The position numbers were made by a program, and so were the translations under genes. From CAYMRB01 sp964392615 (lineage in GTDB: Bacteria; Planctomycetota; UBA8108), in NCBI GenBank assembly GCA_964392615.1, contig CAYMRB010000293.1, positions 1-12,953 on the forward strand: a stretch of 12,953 nt of DNA, given 5' to 3'. The notes beneath the pieces are model-generated. The model saw only the letters and a program-made list of their open reading frames with translations. It was not told the origin of the DNA and searched no databases. Shown here piece by piece: positions 7,133 to 12,953 of this stretch (its first letter is position 1; each line of letters opens with the position of its first letter).

Positions 7133-7235
7133 AGCAGCCTCCGACGGGAAGAAAACACGGGATAGCGTGCCGATCGGTGCCGATATTGTTCCAGCCACAG
7201 CCCTTTTTTGAACGGGGTGCCGGCCTTCGGATCGG

Positions 7236-7241
7236 TATAGT
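7236..7241 (+). promoter_or_regulatory. Candidate -10 box of the squalene/phytoene synthase gene
   Basis: TATAGT lies exactly 9 nt before the ATG at 7251, and no SD sequence is visible between them. TTGAAC at 7208-7213 resembles a -35 but the spacer is 22 nt, too long for sigma70. A leaderless or very short-leader start is possible. Weak prediction. Confidence 0.28.
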
Positions 7242-7250
7242 GTCCGGACC

Positions 7251-8195
7251 ATGACGGAGCGGCTCACCCAGTCGTACGACTACGCCGCGGACCTGACGCG
7301 GCGGGAAGCGAAGAACTTCTACCACGGCTTCCGATTCCTGACGCCGGAGCGCCGTCGCGGCATCTACGCGGTCTACGCGTACAGCCGGCGGCTCGACGAT
7401 GCGGTCGATGCGGTCGAGGAGAAGTCCGTATCGCCCGATGCCGCGCGACGCGACCTCGCCCACTTGCGGTCGTTCCTCGAAGACTCCGCCCCCGACGACA
7501 TCCTCGTGCCGGCGCTGCAGGACACCATCGAGCGCTACGGCATCGCGACCCGCCACTTCGAGGAGCTCATCGCCGGTATGGAGATGGACCTCGAGATCCG
7601 GCGCTACGCGACCTTCCCCGATCTCTACCGCTACTGTTACCGCGCGGCATCGGCTGTCGGCCTCGTCTGCATCGAGATCTTCGGCTACCAGGGCAAGCCA
7701 GTCAGCGGCGCGAACGGTACGGGCGAGCCGGCAGAGCACGCGACGGGGCCGACGGCCGACGTCGCGGACCCGGCCGAGGCCCTCGGCATCGCGATGCAGT
7801 TGACAAACATCATCCGCGACGTCGCGGAAGACCTCGGCCGCGACCGCATCTACCTGCCCCTCGAGGATCTCGCGCGCTTCGAGTACAGCGAGGATGACCT
7901 CCGCGACCGAATCATCGACGACCGTTTCCGCGCCCTGATGCGCTTCCAGGTCGAGCGCGCCCGCGAGTACTTCCACAAGGCAGAGCCGCTCTACGCGCTG
8001 GTTGTTCCCGAGTCGCGCTTCTGCCCTGTCCTCCTCGGCCGCTTCTACTCGCGCATCCTCGACCGCATCGAGCACCGCGGCTTCGACGTGCTCTCACGGC
8101 GCCCGAGCCTGCCGAAGTACGAGAAGCTGAAGCTCTTCGCGAAGACCTGGCTGGAAGCGCGGCGAGGCAAGGCAGCGGTCACGTCGCCCGAGTAA
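7251..8195 (+). CDS. Squalene/phytoene synthase family protein (HpnD/CrtB-like)
   Basis: 314 aa, close to the usual family length. It condenses two prenyl diphosphates head to head. Both Mg-binding aspartate motifs are intact: DDAVD (49-53), inside YAVYAYSRRLDD, and DVAED (190-194), inside QLTNIIRDVAEDLGRDRIYLP. Other family marks are KNFYHGFRFLTPERR (21-35), GMEMDL (109-114) and YCYRAASAVGLVCIEIFGY (128-146). The pattern fits HpnD (presqualene diphosphate, hopanoid/squalene route) or CrtB (phytoene); I cannot separate them, and no hpnC, hpnE or crtI partner is in the window. An insert of about 25-30 residues rich in Gly, Ala, Thr and Pro (147-175) separates two core helices and looks like a flexible loop. 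The gene is divergent from the MCE operon with a 133-nt gap and convergent with the next operon 21 nt downstream. Confidence 0.92.
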   Translation: MTERLTQSYDYAADLTRREAKNFYHGFRFLTPERRRGIYAVYAYSRRLDDAVDAVEEKSVSPDAARRDLAHLRSFLEDSAPDDILVPALQDTIERYGIATRHFEELIAGMEMDLEIRRYATFPDLYRYCYRAASAVGLVCIEIFGYQGKPVSGANGTGEPAEHATGPTADVADPAEALGIAMQLTNIIRDVAEDLGRDRIYLPLEDLARFEYSEDDLRDRIIDDRFRALMRFQVERAREYFHKAEPLYALVVPESRFCPVLLGRFYSRILDRIEHRGFDVLSRRPSLPKYEKLKLFAKTWLEARRGKAAVTSPE

Positions 8196-8216
8196 CGGGG
8201 CGCTCAAACCTCCGAG

Positions 8217-8681
8217 CTAGACGAAGAACGACGTCACCAGGCTGGCGAGCCGCGTGACGATGAACACGCAAGCGTTCGCCTTGTGCACGCGTCGCCCGGC
8301 CTGCATTCCGCTCTTCAGCATCTTGCGCCCGGTGACCACCGCCACGATGTAGCAGACGATGCACACCGTCGAGACGAGAATGTGCAGGTTGAGGATCGAG
8401 AGCGGGTCCTCGATCAGCGATCGGACGCCCTGCTCGACCGCACCGGCGCCCGCGTTCGGGTCGTCGGCGGCGCGCTTCGCGAGGCGCGCCGCGATCTCGA
8501 CCAGGACGACGTTGCTGAGATCGAGCGCGAAGCACACGGCCATCACCGGCACGTGCGTGCCCGCCGAGTGACGCTTCCACAGACCGTAGGCGAGCAAGAG
8601 GGCGATCAGACAGTTCGCGACCAGGGCACAGGTCGTCAGCGTCTCGTATACACTCGCGAGGATCATGGGGGAACCTATCAT
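8217..8681 (-). CDS. Small four-helix membrane protein, DUF420-like appearance
   Basis: 154 aa from ATG 8681, 13 nt after the stop of the DUF2270 gene; ATG 8666 is an alternative giving 149 aa. SD signals are weak for both. Four hydrophobic helices are predicted at about 13-33, 43-66, 95-117 and 134-153. Histidines sit at or in helix ends: H38 and H43 before helix 2, H100 in helix 3 and H133 before helix 4. This layout recalls DUF420/CtaM-like or cytochrome b561-like proteins, where His residues can bind haem or metal, but the resemblance is by eye only. The loop 67-94 is Ala/Gly/Asp-rich. It is the last gene of a three-gene operon with a large lipoprotein and a DUF2270 protein. Function unknown. 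Confidence 0.75.
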   Translation of the reverse strand: MIGSPMILASVYETLTTCALVANCLIALLLAYGLWKRHSAGTHVPVMAVCFALDLSNVVLVEIAARLAKRAADDPNAGAGAVEQGVRSLIEDPLSILNLHILVSTVCIVCYIVAVVTGRKMLKSGMQAGRRVHKANACVFIVTRLASLVTSFFV

Positions 8682-8694
8682 TCGTCCAAGGGCG

Positions 8695-9390
8695 TCAGAG
8701 CGGCCATTGCTTCGCCTTCGGGTCACGTCGCCGGACTTCGCCGGTGATGTGGCGGGTGCTCCACGTCACCACGAAGATCGCGATCAAGCCGGTCCAGAAC
8801 AGCGCGATCGCCGCGATGACCTGCCACCACGAGATCACGCCGTATCCGCAGGCGTCGAGAAACTCGCCGAACGTCGGGGCGCGCTTCTCGGCCGCTCGCG
8901 CCGCGGTATAGACGCGTAACGCCCACCCGCCGAACAGGCCGAGGAAGATCCAGAGATAGTTCTGCTGCAGCCGCCGGGCCATCGCCTCGAGCAGGCTGAT
9001 CTTGTACGCAGGGCGCAACAGGTCATTCGACAGGACCTTGCGCCAATCGCCTTCCAGGAGCTTGAGCTCCGGATTCAGCGCTGGCACGAGCAGATGCACC
9101 TCGAGCATGCGAACCCGCGTGTGCCACAGGTCGTAGTAGCGATACCGCCGCGACTCGATTCCCATCAGCAGGAAGACGAGCAGGCTCGTGAACAGGAAGA
9201 CGATGTGGCGCTCGCCGCCCGTTTCGAGAGACGAGAATGTCCACGAGAAGGTCGCCGTGGTGGCGATGATCGCCCAGTTCGTCGTCGTGTCGAGACGCTG
9301 GCGCCAGTCGGTCGAGCGCTGCACTTCACCGCGGTAGAAGTGCTGCAGGACCTGGAGCCATTCGGGAGGAAAACGTTCGTGCGTCGGCAT
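8695..9390 (-). CDS. DUF2270 family integral membrane protein
   Basis: 231 aa from ATG 9390, 9 nt after the lipoprotein stop. The N-terminal pattern HFYRGEVQRSTDWRQRLDTTTNWA (17-40) and the following ESRRYRYYDLWHTRVRMLE (79-97) match what I know of DUF2270, a widespread family of predicted inner-membrane proteins without known function. Four transmembrane helices are likely: about 36-54, 62-78, 143-162 and 188-210. A charged stretch of about 60 residues between helices 2 and 3 contains LLEGDWRKVLSNDLLRPAYK and is probably cytoplasmic. The C-terminal tail is basic. The stop lies 13 nt before the next membrane-protein gene. The operon with a lipoprotein suggests an envelope complex; that is inference. 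Confidence 0.85.
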   Translation of the reverse strand: MPTHERFPPEWLQVLQHFYRGEVQRSTDWRQRLDTTTNWAIIATTATFSWTFSSLETGGERHIVFLFTSLLVFLLMGIESRRYRYYDLWHTRVRMLEVHLLVPALNPELKLLEGDWRKVLSNDLLRPAYKISLLEAMARRLQQNYLWIFLGLFGGWALRVYTAARAAEKRAPTFGEFLDACGYGVISWWQVIAAIALFWTGLIAIFVVTWSTRHITGEVRRRDPKAKQWPL

Positions 9391-9399
9391 GGCCTGACG

Positions 9400-11439
9400 T
9401 TACTCGAGCAGCTTCGACGCGACGCGATCGCGCAGCCCGCCGCGAACCCCGCACTCCTGCTCGAGGTACCAGCGCAGGTTCGCCGCATCCTCGCGCGATC
9501 GGGTCGTCCGCGCTACGCGAAGCAGAAAGGACACCTGTCGAGCCTCGTCCAGCGCCGCCACCAGACTCGACCGCGAGATGGAATCGGAGAAGCCATCGAG
9601 GATCTGCTGGCGCAGCTCCTTGCCCGCCGTGGTGATCTCATCCTTGCTGAAGGCGCTCGCGGCGATGCCGCGGGCGGCGTCCGCGTCATGCTTCCATTGC
9701 TCGAGGCCGCGATATCCTTCCAGTTCGCGATCCTTGACGACCGGCGTGCCGAGACACGCGACGGCGACGCGCACACGGGCGGCGAACGAGGCAGTGCGCC
9801 TCTCTCCCTGGATGTCCTCGTAGCGCACGGTCGAGCGGATCTTCTCCCACTCCGCCTCGCGCGTTTCGATATCGGAGGCCAGTTTCCGCAGTCGCCGCGC
9901 GGCGTCGACGGGCAGCTCGTAGCTGCGACCGCGGAGCTCGACCTTCTGGAACATGACGCGAGACGTCGGTCCCAAGACGCGGTTCCCCTCCTTGACGATC
10001 TCGCCGCACGCGGCGGCGTCACGAAGGTCGTCCTGGAACTTGGCCTCGAGACGGTCGAGCTCCTGCCTCTTGCGAGCGGTTTCGCCCCCATCGCCACGTC
10101 CGGTGCCGCGAACGGGGACGCGACGCCGGGCGACCTCGTCGTCCCGCGAGTAGCGCGCTCGACGGATGACGACGCCAACGTCGATGTCGGCGTTCGAGTC
10201 GACGCGCGTCAAGCCGCCCCAAGCTTCCTGGACGCGGCTGCGGAAGTGCTTGAGAGACAGGAGCGCGGTCGTTTCGGCTCGCGACTCGTCGACGGAGAGG
10301 GAGTAGGTCAGCGCGCCGTGTCGCTCGCGCAAACGCCGGAGGTCGTCCGCTGCGTCCGGCGATCCGCCGGCCTCGAGCGCGCACGCGAAGTAGATCATCG
10401 CGTCGCCGAGCCGCCCGGCGGCCTCGGCCTTGCGCGCGCGCCCGACCCAATCCGTGTCATCCGCGCCGAGGATCGCGCTGCGGTCGGCGCGCGCGAGGCG
10501 ACCGATCGGTTCGGTCAGAAGCGTCTCGTCGCCGAGCCGTCGGGCGGGCTCGCGAAGCTCCGACAGCGCGCCGGCGGCCGCGGCGCGGAACTCGTCCGCC
10601 CGTGTCGTATCCCCCGCGCCGGAGGCCGCTTCGAGCGCGCCCTCGAGCGACGCGACGAGCGTGAGCGCCCCCTGACGCGACGGACGCCGCCGGAATGCCT
10701 CGGCCTCGCGCTGGAACGCGGCGGCCAGGCGGTCGGCGACCGCGGTCCCGCCCCAGTCGGAGTGGGCGGCCGGATCGAAGTGGCCCGCGGCGACCTCGCC
10801 GATCACGAGATTGTTCCAACGGCAGTCGACGTCGGACGTCACGAGGCCGACCCGCAGCCGGCTCGCCGGATCGGCCGGCCCGAGCGTCTCGCGGTCGAGC
10901 ACCTCTCCGTCGACCGTGAACGTGATCGTCCCCTGCCGCCATTCGAAACCGAGCCGGTGGAATCCGGCGAGCGCGTCGATGGCGCCTTCGCTCCAGCCGG
11001 CGCCGCCGAGAGGCCGCTGCGGGTCGTCGCTGCTGTAGACTCGCACCTCCCCGTTCGCACGGATCGCGACGCACGCGAGGCCGCCGGTCGAGCCGTTGCC
11101 GGCCCGCAGATTCCCGTCAGGATCCGCCAGGCCGACGAAAAGGCCGGCAAAGCCCCGGCTCGATCGTCCGCCGAGGAGTGCCAGATCGACGCTACCGCGG
11201 GCGGGCCCGAAGGCCTCCGGCAGGAGAAGGGCCTGCGAGCCGGAGAGGTCGAGGTGGTTGTCCTCGACCGGTAGCGTCACGGGCGCCGTCGAGGCGAGCT
11301 CCTGCCAGCCCTGCGGCGCTGTCTCGAACGTGTGAACGACGACGCGCGGCGGCGACGAGCATCCCGCAGCGAGCGCCAACCAGCCCACGATCCAGCCCGC
11401 CGCCGCCCAACGGCGGTGCGGCGATGACTTCGACGACAA
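9400..11439 (-). CDS. Large putative lipoprotein: LamG-like N-terminal domain plus helical C-terminal region
   Basis: 679 aa starting at TTG 11439, chosen because AGGAG lies 7 nt upstream and no other start gives a full signal peptide. The basic start (HRR 8-10), hydrophobic WAAAGWIVGWLALAAG and Cys27 (AAGC) indicate a lipoprotein. Residues about 33-215 look like a beta-sandwich of the LamG/concanavalin class: VVVHTFETAPQGWQELA, FAGLFVGLADPDGN, HRLGFEWRQGTITFTVDGEVLDR and RLRVGLVTSD. These often bind sugars. The region about 230-375 is helical, with one TPR-like helical pair (331-356). The part about 380-679 is mostly helical and charged (coiled-coil-like 453-482 and 512-540), with strand-rich SRVMFQKVELRGRSYELPV (493-511). 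I recognise no catalytic motif. It leads a three-gene operon with two membrane proteins. A long antisense reading frame covers most of it but has no comparable support. Confidence 0.83.
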   Translation of the reverse strand: MSSKSSPHRRWAAAGWIVGWLALAAGCSSPPRVVVHTFETAPQGWQELASTAPVTLPVEDNHLDLSGSQALLLPEAFGPARGSVDLALLGGRSSRGFAGLFVGLADPDGNLRAGNGSTGGLACVAIRANGEVRVYSSDDPQRPLGGAGWSEGAIDALAGFHRLGFEWRQGTITFTVDGEVLDRETLGPADPASRLRVGLVTSDVDCRWNNLVIGEVAAGHFDPAAHSDWGGTAVADRLAAAFQREAEAFRRRPSRQGALTLVASLEGALEAASGAGDTTRADEFRAAAAGALSELREPARRLGDETLLTEPIGRLARADRSAILGADDTDWVGRARKAEAAGRLGDAMIYFACALEAGGSPDAADDLRRLRERHGALTYSLSVDESRAETTALLSLKHFRSRVQEAWGGLTRVDSNADIDVGVVIRRARYSRDDEVARRRVPVRGTGRGDGGETARKRQELDRLEAKFQDDLRDAAACGEIVKEGNRVLGPTSRVMFQKVELRGRSYELPVDAARRLRKLASDIETREAEWEKIRSTVRYEDIQGERRTASFAARVRVAVACLGTPVVKDRELEGYRGLEQWKHDADAARGIAASAFSKDEITTAGKELRQQILDGFSDSISRSSLVAALDEARQVSFLLRVARTTRSREDAANLRWYLEQECGVRGGLRDRVASKLLE

Positions 11440-11479
11440 GGTGCATCTCCTCTTACAGGGTCCGCGCGGTCAGCCGGAC

Positions 11480-11509
11480 AGTGTATCGAGCCGATCCGTC
11501 CGCTGCCAG
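11480..11509 (-). promoter_or_regulatory. Candidate promoter of the lipoprotein-DUF2270 operon
   Basis: On the minus strand CTGGCA (11504-11509) and TACACT (11480-11485) are 18 nt apart, each matching the sigma70 consensus at four of six positions. The predicted leader to TTG 11439 is about 35 nt and contains the AGGAG. The remainder of the 177-nt divergent gap (11440-11616) shows no clear operator and no convincing plus-strand promoter. Confidence 0.33.
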
Positions 11510-11616
11510 GGGAAGCGACCGGAGTCGGAGTCGAGCCCAGCGCGGAATTCCATACCCCGCTCCCGTGCCGATTCCGTACCATCCCGCCGACCGCCACCGA
11601 GGAGACCTGACCTGCG

Positions 11617-12756
11617 ATGCCGACCCGCACCGGCTGCCGCGAGCGCCTGGACCGCTTCCGCGCTCGCCTCGACGGGGAATGGGACGCCGCGCTGATCTGC
11701 CGGCGCGAGCACGTCCTGTATCTCGGCAACTTCTTTCCGCTGCCGAGCAGCCTGAACCTCCACGGATCGGGGTTCCTGCTGATCGAGCGCGACGGCCCCG
11801 TGACGCTGTTCACCGACAATTGGCTCGCGGGCGACGCCGTCGAGGAGCCCCCGCACGAGTCCACCTCGGCCGACGAGGTCGTCGCCGCCCCCTGGTACGC
11901 GAGCCAGGGCCCGGCAACGCCGCGAGTCGCCACCGTCGTCGATGCGCTGTGCGCTCGCCTGCGGGCGCGGCGCGTCCGTCAGCTGCGAGCCGAACTCGCG
12001 TTCCTGCCGTGCGCCATCGCCGAGACGGTCGACGCGGTCGCGGATTGCGACGACGTGTTGTGCCGGATGCGCGAGATCAAGGATGCGGACGAGATCCCCG
12101 CCATCCGCCGCGGCATCGCGACGGCCGAGGCCGTTCACGCCGCGTCACGCGAGCTGCTCCGGCCCGGCATCACCGAGATCGACTACTACGCCGGCCTCCT
12201 CGAGCTCGCGACGATCGCCGCCGGCGAGCCGTTCGTGATGATGTGCGACCTCGCGTCCGGATCGCGAGCCGCACGCGGTGGCGGCGCGCCGACGGGCCGC
12301 GAGATCCGCGCCGGCGAGCTCGTCATACTCGACTTCTTCCCGTACGTCAGCGGCTACCGCGGCGACATCACGAACACCCTCGTCGCCGGCGGGGAGCCGA
12401 CCGCCGAACAGAGTGCGCTTTTCGACGTCGTCCACGACGCGCTGATCGAAGCGGAACGCCTTCTGCGCCCCGGGACGCCGGCCGCCGAGCTCTGGCGCAC
12501 GATCGACGCACACTTCCGCGAACACACCGACGGGGACACGCTCGTCCACCACGCGGGACACGCGCTCGGGCTCGGCCACCCGGAGGCGCCGGAGCTGGTC
12601 CCACAAAGCGAGCGCGTCCTCGAGGAGGGCATGGTGCTGACGCTGGAGCCCGGCCTCTACGGCAAGCCGACCGGTGGTGTGCGTCTCGAGCACGACTACC
12701 TGATCACGGCCGACGGCTACGAGAGACTGTCGTCGCACCGTCTCGGACTCGTCTGA
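11617..12756 (+). CDS. M24 family metallopeptidase, Xaa-Pro aminopeptidase/dipeptidase type
   Basis: 379 aa from ATG 11617; GAGGAG (11599-11604) lies 12 nt upstream, a slightly long spacing. The N-terminal creatinase-like domain (about 1-150: ALICRREHVLYLGNF, FLLIERDGPVTLFTDNW) is followed by the pita-bread catalytic domain (from about 158). All five dinuclear metal ligands are visible: D239 (VILDFFP), D250 (GYRGDITNT), H315 (HHAGHALG), E344 (LTLEPGLY) and E358 (VRLEHD). H321 in GHPEAPE fits the second conserved histidine. The enzyme should release N-terminal residues before proline, or cut Xaa-Pro dipeptides, using Mn, Co or Zn. There is no signal peptide, so it is probably cytoplasmic and used in peptide turnover. 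It is divergent from the lipoprotein operon and appears to be a single gene; the exact substrate cannot be told. Confidence 0.93.
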   Translation: MPTRTGCRERLDRFRARLDGEWDAALICRREHVLYLGNFFPLPSSLNLHGSGFLLIERDGPVTLFTDNWLAGDAVEEPPHESTSADEVVAAPWYASQGPATPRVATVVDALCARLRARRVRQLRAELAFLPCAIAETVDAVADCDDVLCRMREIKDADEIPAIRRGIATAEAVHAASRELLRPGITEIDYYAGLLELATIAAGEPFVMMCDLASGSRAARGGGAPTGREIRAGELVILDFFPYVSGYRGDITNTLVAGGEPTAEQSALFDVVHDALIEAERLLRPGTPAAELWRTIDAHFREHTDGDTLVHHAGHALGLGHPEAPELVPQSERVLEEGMVLTLEPGLYGKPTGGVRLEHDYLITADGYERLSSHRLGLV

Positions 12757-12868
12757 TCCGAATCCGGGAGGCCAGCAGTCCGTTGAAGAAGGCAATCCGG
12801 CACGATCGCGGCCATTTCGCCCAGGCTCTTCGTTGCCAGAACTCGACAATGCACCAGAAAGGGGCAGA

Positions 12869-12949
12869 GCGCATGGGCCCGCGATGGGCTCACCCACCGC
12901 GGAGTTGAGCCGCCGCGCAGCGGTCGGCTCCAACTCCGCGCGCATGGGC
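12869..12949. repeat. Intergenic repeat module: inverted repeat flanked by a 10-bp direct repeat
   Basis: After the peptidase stop, 12757-12953 contains no gene I can support. GCGCATGGGC occurs at 12869-12878 and again at 12940-12949, a 71-bp period. Between them lie arms CGCGGAGTTGAGCCG (12898-12912) and CGGCTCCAACTCCGCG (12925-12940), complementary except for one bulged base, with a 12-nt loop (12913-12924). No T-run follows, so a classical terminator is unlikely, though the hairpin could still stall polymerase or protect the 3' end. It resembles a REP/BIME-like interspersed element and may continue past the window edge. Confidence 0.7.
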
Positions 12950-12953
12950 TGCC

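Noticed and set aside
7195..7210. T-run at 7204-7209 as an intrinsic terminator
   Set aside because: The preceding bases do not form a stem, and it lies in a divergent promoter region where no transcript ends.
7208..7241. TTGAAC plus TATAGT as a complete sigma70 promoter
   Set aside because: The spacer is 22 nt, outside the usual 16-18.
7118..7267. N-terminal extension of mlaE to 7267
   Set aside because: It adds non-family residues and overlaps the divergent gene start; ATG 7117 gives the standard 250 aa.
8196..8216. Bidirectional terminator between the convergent prenyl synthase and membrane-protein genes
   Set aside because: The 21-nt gap contains no inverted repeat and no T-run.
9094..11274. 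726-codon plus-strand open frame opposite the large lipoprotein and part of the DUF2270 gene
   Set aside because: It is a byproduct of high GC content: Arg/Ala/Glu-rich, no family motif and no SD. The minus-strand genes have a lipobox, SD sequence and family patterns.
11178..12908. 576-codon plus-strand frame overlapping the lipoprotein start and the M24 peptidase
   Set aside because: The peptidase frame carries all five metal ligands; this frame is Arg/Pro-rich noise and runs across the divergent promoter.
12849..12908. Possible 19-codon peptide gene downstream of the peptidase
   Set aside because: It has no SD and no family resemblance, and it runs into the inverted-repeat module.

Overview
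The window is 12.95 kb of very GC-rich bacterial DNA with ten complete protein genes and one gene cut by the left edge. I see no RNA genes, transposases, phage genes or CRISPR array. Two lipoproteins, a complete MlaE-MlaF-MlaD (MCE) lipid-transport operon and a PBP4-type peptidoglycan enzyme point to a diderm (Gram-negative type) organism. HEAT-repeat and DUF2270-type proteins, GTG and TTG starts and large uncharacterised lipoproteins would fit an environmental lineage such as Planctomycetota or Myxococcota. That placement is an impression, because no phylogenetic marker is present.

Layout from left to right. (1) Minus-strand pair: a HEAT-repeat membrane-anchored protein (1003-2196) followed by a D-Ala-D-Ala carboxypeptidase of the DacB/PBP4 type (1-968, truncated). 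(2) Divergent plus-strand gene of unknown function (2372-3613), which converges on the next operon across a 7-bp tandem repeat array. (3) Minus-strand MCE operon mlaE-mlaF-mlaD plus a terminal lipoprotein (7117 down to 3674), with gaps or overlaps of 1 to 5 nt throughout. (4) Divergent from mlaE, a squalene/phytoene synthase family gene (7251-8195, plus). (5) Minus-strand three-gene operon (11439 down to 8217): a 679-aa lipoprotein, a DUF2270 membrane protein and a small four-helix membrane protein. (6) Divergent from that operon, an M24 Xaa-Pro-type aminopeptidase (11617-12756, plus). (7) The right edge holds a long inverted repeat flanked by a 10-bp direct repeat.

The common theme is the cell envelope. 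The MCE operon should move phospholipid or other hydrophobic molecules between inner and outer membrane, and the divergent isoprenoid synthase could make such a lipid (squalene, hopanoid or carotenoid precursor). PBP4 trims peptidoglycan. The lipoprotein/DUF2270/four-helix operon looks like an uncharacterised envelope complex and is the best candidate here for something new, together with the MCE-coupled lipoprotein and the unrecognised 413-aa protein. I found no defence system or other clearly novel machine.
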